Shown here one piece after another: positions 8,075 through 16,456 of a stretch of 64,000 nt of DNA (position 1 is its first letter; each line of letters begins with the position of its first letter). The translations under genes and the position numbers were made by a program. This DNA comes from Pyxidicoccus xibeiensis (GTDB taxonomy: Bacteria; Myxococcota; Myxococcia; Myxococcales; Myxococcaceae). The notes beneath the pieces were generated by a model that did no database searches, was not told where the DNA came from, and was given only the letters and a program-made list of their open reading frames with translations. The stretch lies in contig NZ_JAJVKV010000016.1 of the NCBI RefSeq assembly GCF_024198175.1, positions 1-64,000 of the forward strand. Direction: 5' to 3'.

Positions 8075-9547
8075 TCACCAGAAGGCGCTCCGGACACTCC
8101 ACTCGACGCGCGAATAGGCGGTGGCGGCTTGCTCCAGCAGCCCTCGCTGCGTCGCGTTGAGACGGGGCCGGGAGTGGAGGCGGAGCGCGCGGGTGCTGAA
8201 GCCCTCCGCCGCGCGGAGGACCTCTGCCAGGGCCGCGCAGCCGGACTCGTCGCACAGGGTGGCCTCGATGGGCACCTCCGCCGCGGGGGTTGCCGAGAGC
8301 AACCACGCTTCGCTGCCCGCTGCCTCGAAGCACGCCAGTCGCTGGGCCAGCGGAGAGCTGGCGCACAGGTGCACGTCCTGGGGTCCTGCCTCCTGGACCT
8401 CCACATGCACCAGGTGCGGCAACGCGGCCAGCGAGGTGAAGACGCCCGGCGCGTCACGGGTGAGCGGTCCCCTCAGCTCGAGCCTCCGCACCGGGAGCGG
8501 GTGGCGCCCCAGCCGCTGGGCCATTGCTGCATTCACCTTCCGCAGCACCGTCACGCCGCGCAGGTGCGGGTGCGCGAGCCAGTCCGCCTGTTCTTCGTCG
8601 CCCGTCCAGTTCCAGTCGACCACCCGGACGGTGCCCCATTCCAGCCTGGGAGGTGGTAGGCGCATCTCATCCCAGTGACGCCTCTCCCTCCGCTCAGGTA
8701 TCGACAGCTTGACGGCCACCGGGAAGCCTCGCTCGAAGCGGACCGGCCCGTCGGCGTAGATGCCGAGCATGAGCTCCCACTTCGTGCGGTGCAGCTCGAG
8801 CAGCCGGGCGATGCGGGCCTCGTCGGGCTGGGAGCCGCACTGGAGCGCGATGAACTCACCGAGTGGGTCTCCGTGCTCCAGCAGGAGGTCGGCCAGCACC
8901 AGCCGCGGTCCATCGTCGTCCGGGCTGGCAACGGCGCTGGTGAAGAGCACCTCGCGCAGGGGCGCGCTCCGGGCCGTGGCTTCCTCGCGCCGGGTCAGGG
9001 CCTCCTCCAGGGCGTCGCAAAGGGCGGAGGCCTCCGCACCGGGTCTGGAGACACGCTGCCTGGCAATGCCCTCGATGACGCCTTCGAGCCTGAACGCGAA
9101 TGGGGTCCCGGGCGCCAGCGTGGCGTGAATGGCTCGCAGCGGCTCGAGGGCGCGCGGGTCCTTCACGTGGCTGAGCAGCTCGCAGAGCCAGAACCCGGGG
9201 GTCGGCTTGTGGGCCACGGGCATGTCCGCGAGCGCGAGCGCCCCCGGCGTCAGGCGGGGGTCGGGGTGCCACTTCTGGATGTCGATGAGCTGGATGCTCG
9301 ACCCGCGTGGGTACCGGTGCGCCGCGACGGTCTGGAAGTCCTCGACCAGCTGTGACAGCTCGATGGGCCCCGTGAACGGAGCCAGCCCGGCGGGGAGCGA
9401 CACCGACAGTCGCTCGATGAGCCGGGCGATGCGCTCGTCACGCGACTCGCTCCAGCCCTCCAGCAGGCTCTGGAGGGCGTCCTCCTCCTCGTAGCGCTCG
9501 AAGGACGCCAGCGCGCGCCCGAGGCGCTCGGCCAGGATGTCGCTCAC
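8075..9547 (-). CDS. TIGR02996 repeat-companion domain protein
   Basis: The protein has 490 residues with a GTG start at 9547. Residues 1-200 are helical and Arg/Glu-rich with no family I recognise. Residues about 205-260 contain the TIGR02996 signature D-D-D-x-P-R-L-V-L-A-D-L-L-L-E-x-x-D-P-L-G-E-F-I-x-L-Q-C. After it comes a leucine-rich segment resembling the LRR-like tail usual in this family (R-F-E-R-G-F-P-V, then R-R-L-E-L-R-G-P). TIGR02996 domains are abundant in myxobacteria and planctomycetes and have no established function. A shorter paralogue lies at 30333-31193 and matches its C-terminal two thirds, so this gene has acquired, or retained, an extra N-terminal domain. No signal peptide; probably cytoplasmic. 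Confidence 0.75.
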   Translation of the reverse strand: MSDILAERLGRALASFERYEEEDALQSLLEGWSESRDERIARLIERLSVSLPAGLAPFTGPIELSQLVEDFQTVAAHRYPRGSSIQLIDIQKWHPDPRLTPGALALADMPVAHKPTPGFWLCELLSHVKDPRALEPLRAIHATLAPGTPFAFRLEGVIEGIARQRVSRPGAEASALCDALEEALTRREEATARSAPLREVLFTSAVASPDDDGPRLVLADLLLEHGDPLGEFIALQCGSQPDEARIARLLELHRTKWELMLGIYADGPVRFERGFPVAVKLSIPERRERRHWDEMRLPPPRLEWGTVRVVDWNWTGDEEQADWLAHPHLRGVTVLRKVNAAMAQRLGRHPLPVRRLELRGPLTRDAPGVFTSLAALPHLVHVEVQEAGPQDVHLCASSPLAQRLACFEAAGSEAWLLSATPAAEVPIEATLCDESGCAALAEVLRAAEGFSTRALRLHSRPRLNATQRGLLEQAATAYSRVEWSVRSAFW

Positions 9548-9603
9548 GGGAGGAGCCTACCTCACCGGGCCAGGCCCAGGGGCCGCCAGCGCCGTCTGCA
9601 CGC

Positions 9604-10350
9604 TCACCTCGTCGCGGAAACGCTGGCGGGAGTCCTGTCGGCCGGGAGGAGCTGGCCGCGGATGTCGCCGTAGTAGGTCTGACCTGTCGTATGGAGGTTG
9701 AAGTACAGCTCACCCGACTGGGCCATCTGGGCCATCCCCGCCACCGTCAGCACCTTGGTCGGCTTCACGCCGGACAGCGATGGGCTCGGGATGATGCAGC
9801 CCATGGTGAAGGCGCCAATCACGCTGCCGTGGCCGTGCTCCGTCGTCTTGACGATGTGCTCGTTGCGAATCTCGACCGAGAACATGCCGTCGGCGATGTT
9901 GCTCTTGAGGTCGGTGGCGACGGAGAAGTCGACGAGGATGGGCCCGAGGATGCCCGGCTTGCCGCAGTGGATGTGGAACATGTTGATCTCGGCCGTGTTG
10001 ACGCCTTCGATCTTCACGTCGACCCAGGCGCGGCTCAGGTCCTTGCTGAAGCGGAGCTGCCCGTGGCCGCGATGGCCCGCCGCCTCGCGCGCCGCCCGGC
10101 TCAGCGACGGCGTCTTCGAGCGGAACTGCTTCGGCACCGACGACGGCGTGTTCTCCTCCTCGTCGCCTTCCTGATGCGGCGACAGCCACGACTCGAACAC
10201 CATCCCCACCTCCCTCCCCTTGGACGGGTCGAGCGCCGGCGTGGCAGCTGGCTTGGCCGTCGCGGCTGACTCCGGCGGCGTCTGCGCCCAGGCCACGCCG
10301 CCGCCTCCAATCAGCACCGCACACAAGAATGCATCTCGCTTGATACGCAT
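9604..10350 (-). CDS. Exported CHRD-domain protein
   Basis: The start at 10350 is placed at M-R-I-K-R-D, six bases after an AGGGGGG ribosome binding site. An upstream in-frame start would precede the signal peptide by 20 residues. Residues 1-22 are a signal peptide ending V-A-W-A-Q. Residues about 75-245 match the CHRD fold: N-M-F-H-I-H-C-G-K-P-G in the middle and G-E-L-Y-F-N-L-H-T, then G-D-I-R-G-Q-L at the end, the most conserved CHRD blocks. CHRD domains in bacteria are secreted and of unclear biochemical role. The gene lies downstream of the sigma-factor/membrane-protein pair on the same strand with 128 bases between. Confidence 0.75.
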   Translation of the reverse strand: MRIKRDAFLCAVLIGGGGVAWAQTPPESAATAKPAATPALDPSKGREVGMVFESWLSPHQEGDEEENTPSSVPKQFRSKTPSLSRAAREAAGHRGHGQLRFSKDLSRAWVDVKIEGVNTAEINMFHIHCGKPGILGPILVDFSVATDLKSNIADGMFSVEIRNEHIVKTTEHGHGSVIGAFTMGCIIPSPSLSGVKPTKVLTVAGMAQMAQSGELYFNLHTTGQTYYGDIRGQLLPADRTPASVSATR

Positions 10351-10445
10351 GAGGCCCCCCTGCCAGCTGCGTTGTGTATCTCCAACCCTATCATGCGGAG
10401 ACACCGCCATCAGCAGGGTGACGTCCTCGGCGAGCCCCGTGAGTG

Positions 10446-10518
10446 GCGCTTCACGTCACGGGGCCGCCGGCCGTGCGCTCAGGGCTCGCGAGCCAGGACC
10501 GCAGTGGTCCTCGGCGCA
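10446..10518. repeat. Copy A of a duplicated segment (3' end of the membrane-protein gene)
   Basis: These 73 bases cover the last codons and downstream flank of the membrane-protein gene. They recur at 14395-14467 with seven substitutions by direct comparison. The copy at 14 kb then continues with the 18 bases found here at 10621-10638, skipping 102 bases (34 codons). Confidence 0.8.
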
Positions 10519-10985
10519 CCGGTGCGCAGCCTCACCACCTGGAAGGCCGTGCCGACGAGGAAGAGGACCAGCAGGACGCCCAGCGTGCCCTGGATGGCGG
10601 GCGACTCGGGACCGGTGGCGAGCGGCTGGCCCACGGGGAGCCGCGTCAGCGTCTCGACGATGCCGGGAATCAGCAGCACCAGGAAGCTGGCGGACATGGC
10701 GAGGGTCTGCACGTACGGCGCGCCGTTGCCGAGCCAGCCCAGGCGCGGCGCCAGGACGGCCAGTCCCATGAGCACCAGGGCGAGGATGCCGAGCGCATGG
10801 CCCGGGTTGAAGCCCCCGGCGCGGGACAGCCCGAAGGACGTGACAATCGACGCCACCATGGTGAGCAGGTACAGCCCGCCGACACGGGTGCCCGGGTCGA
10901 TTCTGCCGTCGCGCAGGAAGGCCCAGAGTCCGAAGAGAATGGGGAGCACGCTGAGCGCCGTGTGGATGATGCCGAGGGTCGACAT
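10479..10985 (-). CDS. Small integral membrane protein, five predicted spans
   Basis: The protein has 168 residues, with hydrophobic segments at about 5-24, 36-54, 64-85, 90-112 and 130-150 separated by short charged loops. I recognise no catalytic motif. It starts 94 bases after the ECF sigma factor stop on the same strand, so the two are probably co-transcribed. Despite that position it lacks the single-span architecture and N-terminal zinc motif of classical anti-sigma factors, so I do not call it one. A degenerate copy of its 3' end lies 3.9 kb away at 14395-14484. Confidence 0.6.
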   Translation of the reverse strand: MSTLGIIHTALSVLPILFGLWAFLRDGRIDPGTRVGGLYLLTMVASIVTSFGLSRAGGFNPGHALGILALVLMGLAVLAPRLGWLGNGAPYVQTLAMSASFLVLLIPGIVETLTRLPVGQPLATGPESPAIQGTLGVLLVLFLVGTAFQVVRLRTGAPRTTAVLAREP

Positions 10986-11079
10986 GGGAGTTCTCCGGTG
11001 GAGCGGGTAGGGATGAGGCAGGCCACGGCCGTCTCCCGTGACAGGAGCGGTGGAGTCCGGCGTGGCTGAAGGAGTGGAG

Positions 11080-11598
11080 TCAGGCCAGCAGGTATTCGCG
11101 AACCATCACGCGGGCGCGGTGCAGGCGGCTCTTCACGGCGGGCGAGTCCAGCCCGAGCTGCTCGCCAATCTCGCGGATGGACAGCTCTTCGAAGTCACGC
11201 AGCAGCAGCACCTGGAGGTAGTGAGGCGGCAGCGACTCCAGGGCGGACGCCATGTCGAGCTTCAGGGACTCGGGCGTATGGGTGGCCATCCACGCGTCGA
11301 CGGCCGCTTCCTCGTAGGGGTCCTGGCGGAGGACGGTGCGGCCCAGGCGCCGGCACTCGCGCTGGACGACCTTGAACAGCCAGCTCGAGAAGGACGCCAG
11401 GTTGCGGACCGAGCTCAGGTGCCGCGCGAGCACGAGCAGGGCCTCCTGCACCGCATCGTCGACATCGCTGATGAGGCAGCGCTGCTGGGCGTAGCGCCGG
11501 ATGTCGGGCCGGTACACCTCCAGGAGGCGGGCCAGCGAGTCGGCATCTCCGGCATGGGCCGAGAGGAGCCACGTCTCCCTGTGGGTGGGTGAAGTCAT
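11080..11598 (-). CDS. ECF-type RNA polymerase sigma factor
   Basis: The 172-residue protein begins at 11598 (M-T-S-P-T-H-R); the longer in-frame extension has no family resemblance. Region 2 spans about residues 25-95 (D-V-D-D-A-V-Q-E-A-L, then F-S-S-W-L-F-K-V-V-Q-R-E-C-R-R-L, the region 2.3/2.4 core). Region 4 spans about 120-170 (L-P-P-H-Y-L-Q-V-L-L-L-R-D-F, then I-G-E-Q-L-G-L-D-S-P-A-V-K-S-R-L-H-R-A-R, a normal helix-turn-helix). Region 3 is absent, as expected for ECF factors. It directs RNA polymerase to a small regulon, most likely including its own operon with the membrane protein downstream. No classical anti-sigma gene is adjacent. Confidence 0.85.
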   Translation of the reverse strand: MTSPTHRETWLLSAHAGDADSLARLLEVYRPDIRRYAQQRCLISDVDDAVQEALLVLARHLSSVRNLASFSSWLFKVVQRECRRLGRTVLRQDPYEEAAVDAWMATHTPESLKLDMASALESLPPHYLQVLLLRDFEELSIREIGEQLGLDSPAVKSRLHRARVMVREYLLA

Positions 11599-11771
11599 GA
11601 AGCCCCGGGACCTCGCGTGCCGTGCCGGGGAAAATCCCCTCACGCCCCTAAAGAGGCAGGGAGGGGGCAAATGGATTCGCGGCGGGTGATTTTTTTCCCG
11701 GCGCCCAGGGGCACGCAGGGGCCCGGGGCTGCAAGTCCCTGAAATTCCAGGTCCCGCGCCCAAGCCGCTGG

Positions 11772-13211
11772 CTATGGACTGTCGTCGCGAGCCGCGGGGC
11801 CCGAGGTGGCAGGACGTTCCCAAGTCATGGCGGGTTGGTAGCACGCGCCTCTGTATTCAACGCCGCCCCAATCATCACAGACCTTCACGTCTACGGGGAG
11901 CTTCGTCCAGCAACCGCCGTTGATGGCGACCTGCACCTTGCCGGGACAGCGGCCCTTGGCGTCCGGGCGCCGCTGCCCTGGTAAGGGTTTGGAAGGCAGG
12001 TCTACCGCGATGGCGGTCCACACCGAGGGGGTGCGCTCGGGCGCCTCCAGCGCTGTCAGCGCGGAGTCCCCGACGGCCACGGTGCCGCCATCCTCTGACT
12101 CTTCCCCCTCCGCGAGGCGGGATGTCGCGGGCTCCTCGGAGCGGCTCAGGCTCAGCAGCCCCCCGGCGCTCAGCGCCAGTGCGCCTCCGAGACCCGCGGC
12201 CGCAAGCCCGGGCCACCTCCGCATGCGAGGCGGACGCCGTACCGTGACGCGCTGGGGGAGGGGAAAGAGGCCCGCTGGCTGTGGCTCTTCTCCTGTGAAG
12301 AGCGGCACCTCCGCCTCGCGTCCGGCGTTGCGCGCCGCCTGCTCCAGCGCTTCCGCCAGCTCCCGTGCGCTCCCTCGGTCCTCGGGGCGGGGCGAGAGCA
12401 TCCGGGACACCAGCGCGCTCAGCTCCACACTGCACCGTGGGTTGCAGACTCGCGCCGTCCAGTGCTCCAGCGCCTTGGGGCGCCAGAGCCAGGCATCCTC
12501 CTCCTCCGGGTGCGCCGACGGTGGGTACTTCCCGGTGACCAGGCGATAGGCCGTGACACCCAGGGCGAAGAGGTCATCCGCGGGGCCCGGGGCATACGCG
12601 ACCGCCGGAGGCTTGCTGGAGCGGAGGACGTAGCGCCACGCCTCGGGCGAGCGATAGGCCGGAGTGCCGGGAGGAAAGGGCTGCGAGGTGAGCGTGGCGG
12701 CCCCCAGGTGGTGGCCGGAGCCGAAGTCCAGGAGGAAGGGCTGAGCGTCCGCGCTCCGGACGCGGATGTTCTCACCCTTCACATCGCGGTGGAGGCCTCT
12801 GGCCGCGTGGGTGGCTTCCAGCGCTCGGGCCAGCTGAGCCAGAAGCTGAAGCACCTGCCGTGAAGACGGGCGCTGAACCTGGGCCCACGCATAGAGCGAC
12901 GGGCCTTCCACCCACTCCATGACGAGCCAGGCGTAGGAGACGCCCTCGCGGGGCTGCCAGTCGCCATGGTCCAGCAGGCGGGGGACGGCGGGGTGGCGCA
13001 GGCGGGAGAGCAGCTCAGCCTCACGGACGAAGCGCGCATCCCCCGGGTGCAGGGCCAGCTTGAGGGCCACGGCCTCCGCACCCTGCTGCCCGGCGGGCAC
13101 GGCGCGGTAGACGACACCGGAGGCACCCCGGCCGCGCTGCTCCAGCAGACACCACGGGCCGATTCGCGTCCCCGGGGGCAGGCGCGCCGGATTGAGGTCG
13201 TCAGACTCCAT
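11772..13211 (-). CDS. Membrane Ser/Thr protein kinase with Cys-rich outer tail
   Basis: The 479-residue start at 13211 is preceded by GAGGGA, and the alternative 17 codons upstream has none. The kinase domain (about 14-295) is complete: Gly loop G-R-G-A-S-G, Lys51, H-R-D at 141-143, D-F-G at 162-164 and S-P-E at 188-190, so it should be active. A linker follows, then one membrane span (about 333-355) and an extracytoplasmic tail of about 120 residues. The last 60 residues hold four cysteines (C-P-G-K, G-G-C-W, K-V-C-D, G-A-C-Y), a tail I have seen in other myxobacterial kinases; its ligand is unknown. A REC-PAS regulator lies immediately upstream on the same strand. This is a Hanks-type kinase sensing or transducing an envelope signal. 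Confidence 0.9.
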   Translation of the reverse strand: MESDDLNPARLPPGTRIGPWCLLEQRGRGASGVVYRAVPAGQQGAEAVALKLALHPGDARFVREAELLSRLRHPAVPRLLDHGDWQPREGVSYAWLVMEWVEGPSLYAWAQVQRPSSRQVLQLLAQLARALEATHAARGLHRDVKGENIRVRSADAQPFLLDFGSGHHLGAATLTSQPFPPGTPAYRSPEAWRYVLRSSKPPAVAYAPGPADDLFALGVTAYRLVTGKYPPSAHPEEEDAWLWRPKALEHWTARVCNPRCSVELSALVSRMLSPRPEDRGSARELAEALEQAARNAGREAEVPLFTGEEPQPAGLFPLPQRVTVRRPPRMRRWPGLAAAGLGGALALSAGGLLSLSRSEEPATSRLAEGEESEDGGTVAVGDSALTALEAPERTPSVWTAIAVDLPSKPLPGQRRPDAKGRCPGKVQVAINGGCWTKLPVDVKVCDDWGGVEYRGACYQPAMTWERPATSGPAARDDSP

Positions 13212-13310
13212 GAGGTCCCTCGTGAGGCGGTCCGTACCGCGCACGAGGAGACTACTCGCCATGACACGGGCGCAGACACCGTCCTCGAGCGCCGCGGCAT
13301 CCCGGGAGCC

Positions 13311-14252
13311 TCAGTGCACGCTGCGTGAGCGGTGGGCCTCGGGGTGGGAGGGCTGCGCGAGCTCGCCGGACTCCGAGCGCAGGAGCACGCCGACCGCGGA
13401 CGGGGCGCCCTCGCGCGCCGAGAGCGGGAAGTAGCTGGCCAGCAGGCGGGCGTTGCGGCGGGCGCCGTCGCGCTGCTCGGGCACCAGGGGGAGGTCGGTC
13501 AGGGGCCGCCCCGAGGTGAGGACCTGGGCGACGGGGACCTCGAGGTCCTGGGCCAGGGCGGGCGTCATCTCGCTCACCCGGCGGCCAACGAGGATGGTGG
13601 CGCTCGTCTCCCACAGGTGGGCCCAGGCGTCATTGACGCGCAGCACGCGCAGCTCCGGGGAGAGGATGGCCATCGGCACCGGGGCGGCGGCCAGGAGCGC
13701 ATCGGTGAGCACCAGCGGCTCGGGGGCCAGCTGCAGCTCGTCCAGCGCCGCGGCCCTGAGCCGCTCCTCGGCCTCGCGCTCCATGACCTCGCGCTCCCGG
13801 TCCCGCAACAGCCCCGCGTGCCGGCGCAGGTGCTGCGACTGGAGGTAGAGGTCCACGAACACCGCCACCTTGGTGCGCAGCATGTCCGGGTTGAAGGGCT
13901 TCACGATGTAGTCGACCGCCCCTTGCGCATAGCCTCGCTGCACCAGCGACTCCTCGTTGCAGAAGGCGGTGATGAAGAGGATGGGCACGTAGCGAGTGCG
14001 CTCCCGCCCCTTGATGAGCCGGGCCGTCTCGAAGCCGTCCATCCCCGGCATCTGCACGTCGAGCAGGATGCAGGCGAAGTCCTGCTGCAGCAGCGCCGCC
14101 AGTGCTTCCCGACCCGAGCGCGCCAGCACCAGGCGCTGGCCCAGCGGCGCCAGGACGGCCTCCAGCGCCACCAGGTTGGCCGGGATGTCATCCACCAGCA
14201 GGATGCTGGCCGTCTCCGCCTCTGAGCTTCTCATGCCCTGAAGGGTAGGCAC
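13311..14252 (-). CDS. Response regulator with REC and PAS domains
   Basis: The protein has 313 residues. REC domain at about 16-135: acidic pocket D21-D22, phosphoacceptor Asp65 in L-L-D-V-Q-M-P-G-M-D-G, Thr95 and Lys118 (V-K-P-F), all intact. A short coiled-coil linker (about 140-175, R-D-R-E-R-E-V-M-E-R-E) joins it to a PAS-like domain (about 185-295, A-A-P-V-P-M-A-I-L-S-P, V-N-D-A-W-A-H-L-W). There is no histidine kinase, GGDEF or DNA-binding output, so it probably works through protein contacts. The start is GTG at 14252; ATG six codons downstream is possible. The Ser/Thr kinase gene follows after 99 bases, but no histidine kinase is nearby. Confidence 0.85.
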   Translation of the reverse strand: MPTLQGMRSSEAETASILLVDDIPANLVALEAVLAPLGQRLVLARSGREALAALLQQDFACILLDVQMPGMDGFETARLIKGRERTRYVPILFITAFCNEESLVQRGYAQGAVDYIVKPFNPDMLRTKVAVFVDLYLQSQHLRRHAGLLRDREREVMEREAEERLRAAALDELQLAPEPLVLTDALLAAAPVPMAILSPELRVLRVNDAWAHLWETSATILVGRRVSEMTPALAQDLEVPVAQVLTSGRPLTDLPLVPEQRDGARRNARLLASYFPLSAREGAPSAVGVLLRSESGELAQPSHPEAHRSRSVH

Positions 14253-14571
14253 CGGTACATCACAGGGCCGGCCCCCACGTCTGCCGGGCAGCCAGGGGGG
14301 CGACCGCCTGACGGTGCGGCGACTCCAGAGGGTTCAGTGTGTCCCAGTAGCTCACGGAAGAGCGGTGTGGCCGGCTGAAGGCGTTGTGGTGAGAGCGCTT
14401 CACGTCACAGGGCCGCCGGCCGCGCGCTCAGGGTTCGCGAGCCAGGGTCGCGGCGGTCCTCGGCGCAGCGGCTGGCCCACGGGGCGAACGTCGAGTCAGA
14501 GCCTCACTGAAGCGATGCGGCTCGTGAGGAAGGGAGGGAGCGGGCTTCCTCCCTTCCCAGGACTTCAGCGT
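14253..14571. other. Intergenic region holding a decayed gene fragment
   Basis: The stretch separates the REC-PAS gene from the lipoprotein gene. Apart from the duplicated fragment at 14395-14484 I see no coding frame with recognisable content and no clear promoter or terminator. Confidence 0.6.
14395..14484. repeat. Copy B of the duplicated segment, with internal deletion
   Basis: Bases 14395-14467 match 10446-10518 with seven mismatches. Bases 14467-14484 match 10621-10638 exactly. The 102 bases between those blocks in copy A are missing, so on the minus strand this is the tail of a second copy of the membrane-protein gene with a 34-codon deletion. Nothing else of that gene is recognisable here. 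Confidence 0.75.
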
Positions 14572-16083
14572 CTACGGGCTGAACATGCCGGTGAGCACGC
14601 TGGCGCGGCCTCGAGGCAGCGAGCGCTTGAACGGGCTCGTCGCGAGGTCCGAGCCGGGCTGGTACCAGCTCTGGATCTCCGCGAAGTACGTCTGGCCCGC
14701 CTGCAGCACGTCCGGAGGCAGGTACACGCTCTGGAGATCCGTGTGCAGCACCGCCACGCGCGTCGCGGTGGTCGAACCGTTGCTCGTGCCCAGCCGGTAG
14801 ATGTTCACCACGTAGTTCGTGGCCGTGCCGACCAGCGGCTTCGACCAGCGCAGCGAGGCGTCGGTCCCCACGCCCGTGAGGTTCTGGAACGCGCCGCGCG
14901 TGTTCACCAGGGGCGCCTGCACCGGCCCGACGAGGGGCTGCACGGGCGCGGCGGTGAACGCGCTCGCCTCCTGATCCACGCGGATGTCCACGCTCATGGT
15001 GTAGGGCGTCGCGGTTCCCAGCGCGTAGCTCTTCGTGAAGCCCGCGGCGGCGAGCGCCACCTTCTGCCACGTCGCCGGGAGCGGGTTGTTGTAGGTCATG
15101 CTCCCCGTGACGATGTCGGTCCGCTGCGTGTCAGGATTGAGCTTCACGAGCAGTGGCGGCCCGCTGATGGACGCGAGCGCCGAGCTCAGCGCGGCCGGCC
15201 GGGCGGACATCCAGATCTCGTTGTACGTGCTGACCGCGCCCGGGTTCACCTGGGTGCGCATGGCCTCGAAGGCCGAGCGTCTCCAGTCCACCGCGAAGGT
15301 GCCTGTCGCGACGGGCTGGGTGAAGGTGCCGCTGACGGTGACGGGCTGGCCCTCCACCTGCGTCATGCTCGTGTCGAGCACCTTGTGCATGGCGCGGTAG
15401 GGCACTCCATTCGCGCTCGTCTGCAACCGCAGCTGCGCCAGCGAGAACACATCCCCGCGACCGCTGTCGAGCAGCACCGGGTTGAGCATGTTTGCGTAAT
15501 CGAAGCTCAACCCGGAGAGCGACGTGGCGCCCGCCAGGGGGAACCCCGTGGCGCTGCCGTAGATGTAGCCGAACGCGCCCGGGTTCAGCGAATACATGTC
15601 CAGGAGGTCACCCGGCTGCCAGGGAGACAGGCCGGTGGCGGACACCGTCACGGGAGTGGGCAGCGAGGCGAAGGTGCCATCGCGGCCCCACTCCGTGGAG
15701 CCCAGGTCGAACGCGCGGCCGGTGCTCACCAGGTAGCGCGAGCCCAGCTTCAGGTAGATGCGGCCGGAAGGGACGTTCGGCACGGAGATGGTGCCGGCCG
15801 CGGAGCCCGTGCCCGGATAGGCCGTGAACGTCCCGGTCGTTGAATCCCGCATGTATGCCACCACCGACGTGGCGGACTGGTCGTATGGCTTCGTCTCGTT
15901 GCCCGACGTGGCGACGAAGGTGACCGGGCTGGTACCGGTGACCTGGGTGACCAGCCCTTGGGTGACCTGGGAGGTCGCGTCCGTCGCCCCGGAGGAGTCC
16001 ACCGCCTCGGCCTCGTCGAGACCCGCGCAGCCGACCCCCGTCATGCCGACCAAAAACCCGAGGGAAATCAATGACATCTTCAT
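14572..16083 (-). CDS. Exported lipoprotein of unknown function
   Basis: The 503-residue protein starts M-K-M-S-L-I-S-L-G-F with a lipoprotein signal ending G-V-G-C at about residue 19. The mature part is Ser/Thr/Gly-rich beta structure without catalytic motifs. The last 110 residues resemble a fibronectin type III module (L-R-W-S-K-P, N-Y-V-V-N-I-Y-R-L, A-G-Q-T-Y-F-A-E-I-Q-S-W). Proteins of this build are common as lineage-specific myxobacterial outer-membrane lipoproteins. It is transcribed away from the repeat cluster and small peptide gene at 16.2-16.6 kb, so the four 21-nt repeats lie in its upstream region too. Confidence 0.6.
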   Translation of the reverse strand: MKMSLISLGFLVGMTGVGCAGLDEAEAVDSSGATDATSQVTQGLVTQVTGTSPVTFVATSGNETKPYDQSATSVVAYMRDSTTGTFTAYPGTGSAAGTISVPNVPSGRIYLKLGSRYLVSTGRAFDLGSTEWGRDGTFASLPTPVTVSATGLSPWQPGDLLDMYSLNPGAFGYIYGSATGFPLAGATSLSGLSFDYANMLNPVLLDSGRGDVFSLAQLRLQTSANGVPYRAMHKVLDTSMTQVEGQPVTVSGTFTQPVATGTFAVDWRRSAFEAMRTQVNPGAVSTYNEIWMSARPAALSSALASISGPPLLVKLNPDTQRTDIVTGSMTYNNPLPATWQKVALAAAGFTKSYALGTATPYTMSVDIRVDQEASAFTAAPVQPLVGPVQAPLVNTRGAFQNLTGVGTDASLRWSKPLVGTATNYVVNIYRLGTSNGSTTATRVAVLHTDLQSVYLPPDVLQAGQTYFAEIQSWYQPGSDLATSPFKRSLPRGRASVLTGMFSP

Positions 16084-16225
16084 TGTGAAGGTAACCTTTT
16101 CGGCGACGCTCTGAGTGGCGCCGCGCAGGGAGATTCATACCGGGTCGGTCTGACATTTCCGGGAGCGCTTCGCTTCCAACTTCCCTCGCTTGCCAGCAGG
16201 TCGTTTCTCAGACAGCAGCGGGAGG

Positions 16226-16316
16226 TGTGACGCGAAACGCTACTGATGTGACGTGAGATGTTACTGAGAGCTGATGTGACATGAAGTGCTACTGCTGTGA
16301 CGGGAAAGGCTACTCA
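16226..16316. repeat. Four 21-nt direct repeats
   Basis: Units at 16226-16246, 16247-16267, 16275-16295 and 16296-16316 share the consensus TGTGACNYGAAATGCTACTGA. Units 1-2 and 3-4 abut; 7 bases separate the pairs. The multi-repeat design and the TGTGAC start resemble the ends of IS21-family elements, but no second end or istA/istB gene is visible. The alternative is a tandem operator between the lipoprotein and peptide genes. Confidence 0.75.
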
Positions 16317-16357
16317 TGAAACTCGATGTCCAGTGACGCTGAATAATGTGATTGAGC

Positions 16358-16386
16358 TTGACGTGGCGGATGTATCAGTCTTTGAT
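16358..16386 (+). promoter_or_regulatory. Sigma-70-type promoter of the 30-residue peptide gene
   Basis: TTGACG (16358-16363) is followed after 17 bases by TTTGAT (16381-16386). Transcription would begin near 16393, giving a 64-base leader before the ATG at 16457. This is an unusually clear housekeeping promoter for such GC-rich DNA and lies 42 bases after the last 21-nt repeat. Confidence 0.6.
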
Positions 16387-16456
16387 TGCCACACTCCGCA
16401 TCCGCAAGGGTACATCCTGGGTGCTGGAGCCATGTATCACCCACCAGGAGAAGACC

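Noticed and set aside
10479..11598. Sigma factor and membrane protein as a sigma/anti-sigma pair
   Set aside because: The membrane protein has five spans and no cytoplasmic sigma-binding domain or zinc motif, so only co-transcription is claimed.
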